Shown one piece after another: positions 47,581-59,796 of a stretch of DNA of 64,000 nt. The notes below the pieces were generated by a model. It saw only the letters and a program-made list of their open reading frames with translations, was not told the DNA's origin and searched no databases. Source of the DNA: Larix kaempferi (taxonomy: Eukaryota > Streptophyta > Pinopsida > Pinales > Pinaceae). The stretch's first letter is position 1. Every line of letters begins with the position of its first letter. The position numbers and the translations under genes were made by a program. Where the stretch lies: assembly GCA_027924585.1 (NCBI GenBank), contig BSBM01000870.1:4029001-4093000 (forward strand). The letters are read 5' to 3'.

Positions 47581-47960
47581 TGGAATTAGATCCCATGAGT
47601 GAATAGGTTGATCAACTTCTTTCAGTAATGCACTAGAAGCCTCTAGATTTCCACAGCAAATCCTGGTGCCATTGCATTGAATTCATTGGAGAAATCTAAT
47701 GAGGTCTAGCCAGGTGTGAAGGATCCAAAAAAATGTTCCTATTGTCCAAAATCAATGCCCAGTAGTATTCTATATCCAAAAATTGAGATTTTTTTGCAGG
47801 TTATTCAAATTTTTTGAGTGCAACAAAAGTTGCAGCAGTTTCTTGCAGTTGCAACAGTTTTCTGCAATTGTAGCAATTTTCTATAGTTGCAACATTTTTT
47901 TTAGCAGTTGTAGCAGTAGATATTTTCCATTGTTTTTGCAGGTATTCTACAACATCTTCC

Positions 47961-49130
47961 ATGAATCTGAAAGCAATTCCTCCTCTCTCTCCATTCAACT
48001 ATGATGAGTCGAAACCAAATATGATAGCATATCTAAAGAGACAAGGTCTTCTTGATATGTGTATTGGTGTTATGAAAGATTTGGCTTCCTATGAAGAAGA
48101 GAATGATTGGCTAAATGAATGTGATAGATCCTTTGGAGCAATATGTATTTCTATGTCTCCTAGTATGCGCTACCTCATTGAAATTGTTGAATATCCAAGT
48201 GATCTATGGTCCCAACTGGACAAAGAATTTGGCAAGTAGAATGAAGATTTTGGTGCAAATTATTTGGAGAAAAAGCCCAATTATAACTCCTTAAGTTTTC
48301 TCTCTAATTATGTCTCGGCCTCAATCATATATCATGATGAAGTTGTTCAAGATGAAGAAGAAGCTGCGGATTCAAGACAAAAAATTCATGTTGAAGAACT
48401 TCCTTTCTCTATTGCTCTAGAAGTTAAGGACAGTTTTGAATTGTCCCCTTCCCAAGTAGCTAATGCAGATGAAAGTGATAAAACTAATGAAGATGATCCT
48501 TTTGTAGGGAGTATCCATTCCACACTCATGTTCTCAATGTCTTCTATTTTGAATTCTGAGCAAGATAAACCAGTTCATACTCTAGAATCTGAAGCGGTTC
48601 TTAAATCCTCTCTTTCACATGAGTCTGTTGGTGTGTAGAATGATGATCTATTGAATGTTTTGGAGGTTAAATCAAAGTTTGTAGGTGATGCATTCTCCCT
48701 CCTTGATCACATGCTTCATATGTACTTCTATTCAATCATTTTCACATGTTCTCAGAGTTTCATTGAAGATGGAGGACACTACCATTCACTTGGGTTCAAG
48801 TCTCCGACATATTTTAGTGATTTTGGTTTTGATCTCACCCCTGTTGGTTCAAAGGAGATCACAAGAAACCATCTATCAATTCTTGGAGCTGATTTGAAGT
48901 CCAAGCCACCAGTATCATGTCATAGTTCATTTGGTTATGATATCACCTATGTTGGTTCAAAAGAGATATCAAAGAACTATCTACACATTCTTGGATTTGA
49001 TCCTACCTTAGCTGGTTTGAATTGCAGGTTCCAGGATGATCTTCATATTTTTGGATTTGTTTTCACCATGTTCGGTCTGAAGAGAAAGCTCAAAAAGCCT
49101 CCATATTCGCTTGCATCCACTGAAGGATAA
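47961..49130 (+). pseudogene. gag: Gag-like ORF of small element (390 codons, two stops)
   Basis: One frame from ATG 47961 to 49130 with TAG at 48237 and 48636. Residues 1-92 look like the N-terminal part of copia Gag (NYDESKPNMIAYLKRQGL, SFGAICISMSPSMRYLIEIV, DLWSQLDKEFGK). The remaining roughly 300 residues are acidic and match nothing I know; the last 100 hold imperfect repeats around FDLTPVGSKEITRNHLSILG and YDITYVGSKEISKNYLHILG. No zinc knuckle, protease or RT. In copia elements this place would hold the nucleocapsid and protease. The extension may be captured or rapidly diverged sequence. The leader (47581-47960) contains repeats of GTTGCAACAGTTTTCTGCA. Confidence 0.65.
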
Positions 49131-49392
49131 TACAAGAACATGTTTTTGGAGCATGATCCACTTATTCCCAAGAGGAAGATACCTCCAAACATATGATCAA
49201 GCATCACACCTACTTAATTTTGGAGCAATTAATATTTTGGTGTGTTTCAGTCCAATTTGAGGAGGGGGTTTCCCATGAGGTTTTCCCCATTTCCTTGGTT
49301 CATGGACTATTATTTCTTTTTTGTCACTTATTTGATTGTATGGGTGACCTTTGGTCTTAGTAACCAGGAAACAAGATGCAAAAGTATGGATT

Positions 49393-49401
49393 AAGGGGGG
49401 G
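49393..49401 (+). other. Polypurine tract of small element
   Basis: AAGGGGGGG immediately before the right LTR. Confidence 0.8.
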
Positions 49402-50055
49402 TGTTAGGATATTTTAATACTCCATCCTTGTCCTACCTAGTATTATTTATTTTTCCTAGTTGTTGATGATGTCATTTTCCCCCTAGTGGTGTGACGATGT
49501 CATCTAGGATCCATATACCACCTTGTGATCCCTACATGCATAATTTTAGGACCACTTCAGTCAGTTCCTATTTTATAGGAACCTACTAAGTGTTCTAGTG
49601 CAATCCACCTGAGTTATCTAACTCTTGTGGGGGGTTGGAGCTCTAGATGCCACTGATTGTGGCCTCATGCGCCCATTTCTGATTGACATGTATGAAAAAA
49701 TCACTATTGCTCCATCCTTAGTCAGTTAATTGATTGTGACTTCAGTTAGCTGAGTTTAGATTCAGTTCAGTTGAGTTTGAGTCTTCTGGAGCACTCCAGT
49801 GGTGATAATCCCTATGCTAGACCAACTGAGGTTCAAATTCTCCTGTGTGATTCAAATTCTCTTCATCGTATTATAATTGTTCATTATATTTATTATTTAA
49901 AGTGTGACATTACTCTGCTCCTATCTTATTTTTGCTGCATAATTATTTATCCACTCCTTTTTACTGCAATTTTCACTCTTATTCAATGTTTCTGCTCATT
50001 CTTTCTCTGTGAGGTATACTCAGCTCTTAGATATGATGTAACTTAAAATTTCACA
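49402..50055 (+). repeat. Right LTR of small element
   Basis: TGTTAGGATATTTTAATACT to AAATTTCACA; clearly diverged from the left copy by many scattered substitutions. Confidence 0.85.
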
Positions 50056-50469
50056 CTAGCAATGTCCAAATATAGCCCCATATTATATTATACATATCCT
50101 AATGTTACTGCAATATGACTGGACATTTGGCAACTTGCCCATGACATACCAAAGAACTTGCCACTAGAATTACCTCCATGCACAAAAGGAAAAGTGATGA
50201 TGGAGGAAAAGAAAATAAAGAAAGTAATTGATCATACACATATGAACTATATGTTATAATTATCTTAATCGCATAGAATCATAATGGGGTCATAAGTCTC
50301 CCCATTCCCAAACATAATTCAATGATGAATCAAAAGAGATAATACTGAGTAGAGCATATAATATGATGGTGAGACCGTTTAGTCTATCTACAAGCTTCCA
50401 CCACCCAAGATGATATATATTGGATAAATATTTTGTGCAAGGATTTATCAGTATGAATGGCCCTATTTA

Positions 50470-51070
50470 GATAATGGATATTTGGTGGGATGAGGGGAGA
50501 TCATTCAAGAAACAACCATTAAATATGTATCCCACTTCTCATTTGTGGAAACCAATGAGACATGTGGTCTTGTTTGTTTGCAAGTTTTACAAGGAAAGCA
50601 ATGTCTTTCAACTACATGAAAAATAATTGTTTTTAATACATCAATTGTTGAGAAAAGGGTCCAAATTAAACTGCGTAGAGATATTTTCAAGAAACATAAA
50701 TACAAGTGTTGAGAAATGTATCAATCACCTTGAAGACAAGTGCCCTTAGTTTCAAATGGAGACATTCTTACTAAATGTGTAGTACACTATTATGGGATTG
50801 CTTAACATGTGGAACCCTTCTCTTCCACTTATTCATTTGCAATATCAGAAGCCATGGAAGTACAAGTACTTACAACACTATGAACACCTTTGCAAAGTAT
50901 TCATTGCTCCCCTTTATAAGATAGTCTTTGGCAAGCCTTGTTCAAGATTTTTTTATGAAGCATTGGTCATGTTAAATCTAACAGGAGACTAGTACTTAGA
51001 ACAAGAAGAGAACTGTATTATGGAGGATTAGCTTATGCATTTGATGATTAATGTCCAAATAATATATGTT
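50470..51070 (+). pseudogene. Decayed relative of the N1 LTR-encoded protein
   Basis: One plus-strand frame, with stops near 50618, 50740, 50770 and 50990, reads DIWWDEGRSFKKQPLNMYP, SHLWKPMRHVVLFVCKFY, EKCINHLEDKCP and then (ORF 50792-50992) HYEHLCKVFIAPLYKIVFG, EALVMLNLTGD and YLEQEENC. The last part parallels ICERFIMPLYEKIF, NAMEVLENYGDFYFSEQGTY in the N1 LTR protein, in the same order and with similar spacing; the upstream parts also correspond (LIALMLCRIFG, VPIIHFVAFKG, MSSYLIDCVL). I infer a common family. Its start may be the lysine-rich frame near 46875, in which case the small LTR element split it. The strand is opposite to N1 and nothing shows which element, if any, it belonged to. 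Confidence 0.5.
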
Positions 51071-54000
51071 ATGAAGTAGCTATATATAAAATTCATGATG
51101 ACAATGGGATAATTTTGGGATGAGGGTCTCATGGGATCAATTGAGACATATGGTAGATAGTTATGGAGATAGTTGAAACAAATGTTTGAATCGGTAGTCT
51201 TGTTATGGTCCCTTCATGCTATACAAAGGAACCTAATGCACATTAGAAAGATATATATCTATATCTATATATGAGAGAGAGAGAGAGACAATATCAATAC
51301 TATCAAAGAATATTTGTGTTTCTAGAGACACCTTTTGTGTGAATATTTTTTGTTTTCTCGACTATTATAGTCTGACACATTTGCATCTATTGGAGTACCA
51401 CAACTCCACATTAATTTCCAAATCACATGCTAGATACGATGGTAGTCATGAAAGTATCTTATCAATCAACAAAGTTCGAAGCTAATAACAAATTGAATGA
51501 ACATAAGAAATGCATATATACTTGGAGCTTTTACAATGGTAGATTTTGTTGTATCCTTGGAAAATGTAGATGGAATGGATTTTTACAAAATACAACTTGG
51601 ATCCTCCAAAGCATACGATCCATTAGATCAAACCCTCAATAATTTCAAGTAACAAATTCTAACTTGGATTTATTGCCACCAAGGATCCTAGAAGAAGTTT
51701 GTAGACAAGCCCTTGATTTTCACATTGTATAGACACTAAAACAAGAGGATGTTGAAAGGAAGAAAGTGAGGAAAAAATTATTGGGATCAATTCCTAAAGT
51801 AATATATGGAAACCTTTGATCCTCGGTCTTCTTCCACCAAGAGAATCAAAGGTAAAACACTCTACATGGAGAACACAATTGCTAAAATAGTTGATGATGT
51901 AAAAGAGAAGACAACAAAAAGATGAGGTATATCCCATAGAAGCAACTACAACATATAACAAACCAAATATTGTGAAGCCACATAATTTCAAACACCAATA
52001 AATCGTTAGGAGGAACATGAGCACCTTTGTATGAAGGTAAAAAAAATGATCAACTAGCAAGTGACTTGGGCTTAGAAAGTGGAGAAACTGGTGACACGAT
52101 TAAAACATCGTGATTGGAATATTCACTTAGGAATTTTCCCAGCAACATTGATGATGATGATCCTTCATTGGTATTGGATACTTTTTCATTTAACGCATGA
52201 AAATAAAAAGTCATCATGAATCATACACCATTGGTATAGAGTCAATGGTGGTTGAAACTAGATGGACTACACCTGCAACAGTAATCACCATTGGAATTGA
52301 AACTGCACAAGCTTCCAATAATTCATCTTAAAATTTATGGAGAAAATCAAGAAACACAAAGCACATGTAGCTAATATCAAGAATCAAGTGGTCTATTATA
52401 AATCTTCAAAGAATAATTTGGCCAAATTTGTTAAATTTGCTTGTTGGTGAGAAGAACAAATCATGTCACCAATCAAAGATTTATATTGGCCTATTCATAC
52501 ACACAAAGGATTTCCTTGTCAACACCACAATGGTGAAGGAACAATTGTAGTGGCGAATGGCTAACTTGTAGAAGAAGATGCAACATTTGGATGAAAATTT
52601 GTTAGGGAAAATAAAAGCCTATCCTTAGCAATGCGTGTCTATTGAATTGAGAAAAATAAATATAATTTATTCTATTATTAGGCATGTTGGTTATAGCCTC
52701 AAGGACACTATGGAATATTTGAAAACTCTAAAACAAGACAATGACAACTATTTGGCCGAAGCCTTGAAGATGCCAGATTTACATAGAGTACCCATTTTTC
52801 ATAACATAGATGGGGCCTTCCATTGAGTGAACTCAAGCCCAAGAGAGGAACCAACAAACATATCAAGTGTGAGATACCACTTAGTTTGAATTGTTAAAGT
52901 TCACAGAAGAACCAAACACCACCAAAGTCTTCTTGGTAGATTATCCCGATCTACAATTGGACAAGGTACGAGTTTAATTTTATAAAATCAATCAATGTAA
53001 AGGTACTTTCAATAATTATTTTGAATTACAATCAACATACAAAAGGGTAAGGGAGTGTGTAAGAAGGAAAGAAAAAAAGTTGAAGATACACTTTTTTAAA
53101 CTTTTTCTTTTATCTATCACCTAGATATAATTGTATTCAACAAATTATATTGAAATATTTTTTGTCAAGACAAAGTTGAGAGGAGTATTGTTTCATCCAA
53201 GTTTTAAGCTCTCATTGAGCGAATATAATATAATCAGATAATTTTTTGGTGAAAAACAATGTAATTTGTTTCTTTTTTATTTTCTTCATAATGATATGTG
53301 AGTATTTTCTAGTGAAAGTATACTCCTTAAATCTATATTTTCCATTACATTTTCCTAATGCATAGTGGGTTAATGATTCTATAATTCTATTGTTGGTTTG
53401 TGTAAATACAATAAATTTAAATTTAAGAAAATTGTGGATCCTTAAAATTTCCTTGCATCTTTGCAGACTTTGGTTTGAGATTGAGCCACCAAATGGTTCG
53501 ATTGTAGAGACCCTTCATCATGTATATGTTTTTCTAGCAGCGTGACTAGCAAGCTAACACAATGTTACACTAAGGGTTGGGAGTTTGATATGGCTCAAGT
53601 ATTTGATTAAAGTCTCTTAGTGCTAAGTTTACAAAAATATTGTAATACTTTTCAACCTTGTGGCCTAATATAACCTTGTAATGGCCCAAACACAGTGGTT
53701 GTCGTAGTGGTAGTTGCAATTGCAATAATTATTTTTAAAAAAGTAATTTTTTATTTATTTATTAAGAACATATGACAATTTATGAGATATATATGTTAAT
53801 AATCTATAACAAATATATTATTATTATTAAAATGGTTACAATGTTTTTAAACTAGTGTAGATCCATCTTAAACTTGGATCTATCAAGCACCGAGAGGGAT
53901 CCAATTTCTTGAAGTGTAATTTTTTATTTTATGAACCCACATTTTTTTTAGGAGATGACATGTATTTTTTAATTATTTTTATTTTGGTGATGTTACGTTA

Positions 54001-54737
54001 CGTTACAACATATCCCCCCCATACTGGGTTGTAGAGCACCATGCTCCTCTCAGTGCAATTATTTTAAATTTCTAAAATTTTAGAAAATGCAAATTGATTG
54101 TTTAAACGATATATGAGAAAATATTGCAAGGTAAATGATAACATAATTTGTTATGTTATTTTGGCATAATTTGGAAAACATTTGAGATGAGATTGTTATA
54201 ATTATATATTGTAAAGTTGTATATTAAAATGAAAAGACAACAATCTAAATTGATAAAATTGTAGTACCTCACAGTAAAAAGGTAATTTTTACATTCTGAA
54301 TTCTGATAATTAGTAATAATTAGTAGAGAAGCCTTCCATGTTAATAGTTTATATTCCATGGTATGATTTGTAGAATAGAAATATTGTTAATGTTAAATAA
54401 TAATGATTAAAGAACAATGAAATAAATTGTTAAGAATACATATACTTCATGGATAGTTTACTAGAGACTAAAGAATAAAAGGATATGGACTCTAGTGGAT
54501 GAATGATTGGTAAGAACTACTATATATAGATATCATTTGAGCTACCTAAATGGATATTGAGGGTACAATGATTTAATTTCCATCTTCATCTTCACAATAG
54601 GCATCAATGTCAAAATGGTGACTATTTGGAGGTAGCTCCATCTTTGCAATTCCTTTTCCCAGGTTTAGCACTTTCTTCTCTAATATTTCTTTGTGTCTGG
54701 GAAATATGCTATTATAAATCAATGTCTTCCCACATGA
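51071..54737. other. AT-rich degenerate sequence, no assured gene
   Basis: 3.7 kb. The plus strand up to about 52960 has short open stretches (e.g. 51427-51642 and 52635-52826) that may continue the decayed gene to the left, but they carry many stops and frame changes and no motif I recognise. A simple repeat lies at 51251-51287. From 53000 to 54737 I see nothing. Confidence 0.4.
51251..51287. repeat. AT then GA microsatellite
   Basis: ATATATATCTATATCTATAT followed by a GA run at 51273-51287. Confidence 0.9.
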
Positions 54738-55329
54738 TGTTAAAATTCAATATGATAAGACAGAGAATATCAGTATTACATTCCATTTCACAACAATAGT
54801 GTATACAGGATCACTGAAAGAACAACAAGCACAACATAAACACAAGAGACAAAGATTTATCCTGGGAAACTCTCATGGGGTAGAAAACCCAGCAAAGCTT
54901 CCTCAATATAGATGACTAGAAAATAAAAAATATGTAATCCCAAACATGAGCTCCTTCTCCTTCATATAATATCTCTCTCTCACCTATGAGCCACTCACAA
55001 GTGAGTGAATGTGTGTTAAATGAGGAACACACCTCCTCTACTTATACACAACTACAACTTGACTTTTACACTAACTAGGTCGTCCCCAACTTAACCACTT
55101 AACATAATGTGACAGGGTTGACCCCACTAGGGTGGTTTAATAACCCTTTAACCCACATGACTCATACAAGGACGACCCCCACTAGGGAAGTCTAATAACC
55201 CAAGTTACCACATTCTCCACGGAGGAATAAAACATCTCCGGATATACAATAAGGTCTTCACGGAGGAATGAAACATCTCCAGAATAATAAAGTAAAAATA
55301 TAATATTCTTAGAAGTTAATATCTCAACA
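54738..55329 (-). repeat. Copia-C 3' LTR (592 bp)
   Basis: TGTTAAAATTCAATATGAT to TATCTCAACA, related to the Copia-A LTR at 27790-28424. On the plus strand a C-rich tract follows immediately (minus strand TTAAGGGGGAG), which is the polypurine tract of a minus-strand element, so this is its 3' LTR. Confidence 0.8.
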
Positions 55330-55344
55330 CTCCCCCTTAACGAG
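55330..55344 (-). other. Copia-C polypurine tract
   Basis: The plus strand reads CTCCCCCTTAACGAG; the minus-strand purine run abuts the LTR start TGTTGAG. Confidence 0.75.
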
Positions 55345-55549
55345 AAGGATATTATAACAACATCTTCATGATCAAGGAGTCATCAACTACATGATACATG
55401 ATACATCTATAAATCATTGGAAGCTTTCTTTATAAATCATCATCAGTAACTCAATCAGTTACTGGAACATAATCAATACTGGAACATCAGCATCGTCAGT
55501 ATTGAGTCTTCGTCTTCTGCAGCACTTGATCAGCTATAGCATCATCATC

Positions 55550-55870
55550 ATCTAGATCACTCGATCAACAACCTCATTGTCTGGATCTACTGATCAACAT
55601 CATCATCTGGATCTCTCGATCAATAGCCTCATCATCTAGATCTACCGATCAACATCATCATCTGGATCTCTTGATCAACAAGCTCATCGTCTAGATCTCA
55701 ACAACATCATCATCTGGATCCTCGATCAATAGTCTCATCGTCTAGATCTATTGATCAACATCATCATCTAGATCTCTCAATCAACAACCTCATCATCTGG
55801 ATCTATCGATCAACAACATCATCATCTGGATCCTCTTGATCAACATCTGGATCCTCTCGATCAACAGCAT
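55550..55870. repeat. Tandem repeat array 1, unit about 32 bp
   Basis: Repeated CATCATCTGGATCTCTCGATCAACA and its variant CTCATCGTCTAGATCTACTGATCAACAT alternate, giving a dimer of about 64 bp. Lies in the 3' non-coding part of Copia-C. Confidence 0.8.
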
Positions 55871-55884
55871 ACTCTGCAATGTAC

Positions 55885-56650
55885 AAGATCCTATTACGGG
55901 ATGATCAATCCCTCTCACTTTAGGACATAGTTCCAAGGATGATACAATCCTGATCCACTTATGGGATGATCAATCCATCTCAATTTAAGACATCTCTCAT
56001 GTCTATGGATGATGCAATCTAGATCAACTTACAGGATGATCAATCCTTATCACTTTAAGACACCTCACCATGTCTAGGGATGATGCAATCCCAAATCAAC
56101 TTACAGGATGATTAATCCTTATCACTTTAAGACACCTCACCATGTCTAGGGACGATGCAATCCTGAATCAACTTACAAGATGATTAATCCTTATCACTTT
56201 AAGACACCTCACCATGTCTAGGGATGATGCAATCCCGAATCAACTTATAGGATGATTAATCCTTATCACTTTAAGACACCTCACCATGTCTAGGGATGAT
56301 GCAATCTTGAATCAACTTACAGGATGATTAATCTTTATCAATTTAAGACACCTCACCATGTCTAGGGATGATGCAATCCTGAATCAATTTACAGGATTAT
56401 TAATCCTTATCACTTTAGGAAATGATTCCAAGGACGATGCAATCCTGATCCACTTATGGGATGATCAATCCCTATCACTTTAGGACATGAGTCCAAGGAT
56501 GATGCAATCCTAATCCACTTATGGGATGATCAATCCCTATCACTTTAGGACATGAGTACAAGGACGATGCAATCCTGATCCACTTACGAGATGATCAATC
56601 CCTATCACTTTGGGACATAAGTCCAGGGATGATGCAATCCCAATAGTCCT
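55885..56650. repeat. Tandem repeat array 2, mixed 65- and 72-bp units
   Basis: Marker CACTTTA (or the variant AATTTA) recurs near 55916, 55981, 56051, 56123, 56195, 56267, 56339, 56411, 56476, 56541 and 56606. Intervals are 65, 70, 72, 72, 72, 72, 72, 65, 65, 65. The 72-bp type has AAGACACCTCACCATGTCTA where the 65-bp type has AGGACATGAGTCCAA. About eleven units in all. Confidence 0.88.
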
Positions 56651-56689
56651 ATTAGACAAATTCTAAGTACCACTTCATCGACCTCATCG

Positions 56690-57050
56690 TCGGAACAGGT
56701 AACCTCATCGTCGGAACAAGTAACCTCATCATCGAAACATGTAACCTCATCATCGATATAGATATCCTCATCATCGATACAAGTATCCTCATCATCGATA
56801 CAAGTATCCATATCATCAATACCAATATCCTCATCATCGACACAAGTATCCTCATCATCGATACAAGTATCCATATCATCGATGCAAGTATCCTCATCAT
56901 CGATACAAGTATCCATATCATCGATACAAGTATCCTCATCATCGATACACGTATCCATATCAACACAGGTATCCTCATCATTGACCTTACTGTCAATATA
57001 GGAAATCTCATCATGGATACAGGTATCCACATCAATACTAGTATCCAAAT
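56690..57050. repeat. Tandem repeat array 3, 21-bp minisatellite
   Basis: Units of TCATCATCGATACAAGTATCC type, about 16 copies. The length is a multiple of three, so long frames stay open on the minus strand (one reads repeated DTCIDDE/M heptads). I regard these frames as by-products of the repeat, since they follow the pol stop. Confidence 0.85.
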
Positions 57051-57074
57051 ATCATCATCAACCATATCACTCCC

Positions 57075-58140
57075 CCTTTCGAGGAGGGTCCTTCTGAACG
57101 ACACCAAGCTTGTCTCGGAAATACTCAAACTTTACTTGAGACGGAGGTTTGGTCAATATATCAACAACTTGTTCATCAATGCTCACATACTCGAGCTTGA
57201 TAGCTCCTTTTTGCACCATATCCCATATATAAAATATCGGATCTTTATGTGCATTGACTTATCATGGACCACTAGATTCTTATTCATCTTGATACAACTC
57301 TAGTTGTCACACAAGATCACAGTGGGGTCCATCTCCAAGTCAAACAATCATGATAACAACTTTCGAAGCCATATTGCTTCACAATGAGTAGAGTAAGAAG
57401 CAATATATTCCACTTCAACTGTGTTGAGAGCCACACTAGACTGCTCCCTGCTAAACCATGAGATCATGGTAGATCCCAAACAATAACATCCTCCCGTGTG
57501 CTCTGCCTGTCTGATATACCTCCTGCCCAATCAACATATGTGTAGCCATACAATCTGAAGTCATGATATCCAAGATAACATATATCAAATTCTATCGTAC
57601 CCTTTAGGTACCTCATCACATGCTTTGCAACTATCAGGTGAACACGCCTAGGTTCCACTAGATACTTACTCAAGGTGTTCACAGCAAAGCATATATCTAG
57701 CCTAGTATTCGTCAGATACATCAATGACCCAATAATTTGTCTGTACAAAGTCACATCCACTAACTCTGATGAGTCATTATCTAACAGTTTCAAGTTGGAA
57801 TCCATGGGAGTGGCCATGGCTTTTTCATTCCAACATATCAAATACTTTTCCTGGTTGAGAAAGATTCATTCTGGTCCTTGCTATACTTCCAGTCTTAGAA
57901 ATTAATGCATCAATATGAGATCTTTCATCTCAAATTCTATAGCTAGCTTCTTCTTGCTTTCCATGATCTGTTTCTCATTCCCTGTCAGAAAGAGATCATC
58001 CACATACAGTAATAGTATGACAGGTTCATCACCCATAACCTTAATATAAAGGTTAGGATCAACTTTACTTTTGGTAAAGCGCAAGCTTGTCAAGAAGCTA
58101 TCAATTCTTCCTCATCATTCACACTCTTCATTTAGTGATC
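57075..58140 (-). pseudogene. pol: Copia-C RT end and RNase H
   Basis: The minus strand reads RIDSFLTSLRFTKSKVDPNLY and LLLYVDDLFLTGNEKQIME (RT active site YVDD), then with stops LNQEKY, ATPMDSNLKLL, IGSLMYLTNTRLDICFAVNTLS (connection), YVDWAGG (RNase H), and after a frameshift SSVALNTVEVEYIA and AIWLRKLLS; the tail DILTKPPSQVKFEYFRDKLG ends near 57075. RT upstream of 58140, integrase and gag are not recognisable. Confidence 0.85.
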
Positions 58141-59796
58141 TTCTGCATATCTATCTGTGTCATCTCTTGTCAAATGGGTCTATTGACATGAGCCTCAAGA
58201 TGATTCGAACTCTGTGGTGAGTTCCTTCTTGCATCCATCTAAGAGAAGAATGTCATCTATATATAGACACCATCTTCAACCTTGTAACAAAGGTTGAAAT
58301 CCGCATCACCCATGGTGATCATTAAGCTCATCAAATGACTATCGATCCTGGGTATCCATACAGAGCTTTCTTCAATTTAATCCTGGGAGTTTTCTCCATT
58401 CATACTTCTTATTCAATTACACCATTAAGAGAATGGTCTAGCAACTTGGATCAAACATCTCATCATGATCCTCTTCCTCTTTTTAAGAGAATATTCTAGC
58501 CACAAGCCTTCTATAGTATGTTTGATTTGTAAGTCCTTTTGTTGAGCATCCATCACTTGTTCGGTGTTCATCATTATTCATGATCTTTCCTACAAATCAA
58601 AGTTAATTACATGATTAGTAATATTTCATAATCATCAAATCATTTTGTCATTTCAATGATAACCTATTATGCATACTGATATGATTCACATAGTTATGCA
58701 ACTATCTTGACCAATATTTTGGCCCAACACTTTTCCATATCCTGTATGCATATAGTGGCTATCTAGATGCCTTCCATCTCTACCAGAACATACTGTTAAG
58801 AGCGTGCACATCTCTCAGCATGTTAGCAAAGAGGTTTCATTCTAGATAAACAATAATGGAATGTTTGTCCAACTTACCCATCATATGCATATTAGTAGTA
58901 TATTGTTCAATGCTATATGAATGCTTACACTATGCATGATATATTCTAGGAATACAAATATGCATACAACTATTACAAGCAATATCATTTACTATTTCAG
59001 AGATTCAAATAACTCAAATACTTATCTTTTATGTTTGTGTGGTTGCCTCCTGCTTGATCTCTATGATAGAATCATGATTATAAGTCTTTAAACTTCTATT
59101 CATTATGTACCACTATGCATGCTTAAGTGTGCACTAGTGTCATCCTCATGATCTCATACATAAACATACATTCATTAGTATAATCTCAATACTATCAAAA
59201 CATTATGTATGGTCATGATAATTTCATACAAAGGTATACTTACCTAAGATCCTAACACAAGGTAGGATTCTAACATGATATAGGAAAACATACTTGTATT
59301 ATCATGCTTGGTTAGGTCTTAACATACCCAAACAATATCTTCTTTGTTCTCTTCAATGATTTAGAGACCTTGTGCTAGAACCTGCATATCTCATAAGTTA
59401 AGCATAGTAGAACAAAGTCATACATAACTCGTAAGTAGAGCTTCTATGTGGTCAAAGACTTATGGATGAGTCTTTGTCTTTATGTCATCATGGTCATAGA
59501 ACTTGATTTGTCTTTCTAGATGTACCTGTATCTTGTTAGCAAACAACATCATCCTCATACAACACCACAAGTGCATTAGTACAATCATAAGTTTCATAAC
59601 CCTAATCAATGAATGTCTTCTATCATTCACATGCATTCATTATCAAACAATCATAATTGTGCTAAGCTCAATAACATGAAGACAAACATATTATGAATTT
59701 AATCAAGAATCATATTTCAAAACATACCTGTATTTCCTCAAGTCATACCTGTCAAGATTGCTTGTAGTCTTCTTATGTAAGGCCTTAACCTCATCT
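58141..59796. other. Decayed interior of Copia-C, no assured gene
   Basis: 1.65 kb where RT, integrase and gag should be. Short stretches near 58200-58400 may be RT remnants on the minus strand; nothing firm. Confidence 0.4.

Larger units (their letters stand above)
46928..50055 (+). mobile_element. Small non-autonomous copia-type LTR element with gag only
   Basis: 3.1-kb element with 653/654-bp LTRs (TGTTAG to TTCACA). After the left LTR TGGAATTAGATCC resembles a decayed initiator-Met primer site, and AAGGGGGGG precedes the right LTR. The interior has only a copia Gag-like domain and an unfamiliar ORF, with no pol. This matches the class called TR-GAG, moved by enzymes from other elements. 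The flanking five bases (GGATA and CTAGC) do not match, so no target duplication is visible. Confidence 0.8.

Noticed and set aside
55550-57050. CRISPR-like spaced repeats
   Set aside because: The arrays are contiguous tandem repeats without unique spacers, in a plant retrotransposon.
56605-57128. Two overlapping minus-strand ORFs of 147 and 158 codons
   Set aside because: Produced by the 21-bp repeat whose length is a multiple of three; they lie after the copia pol stop.
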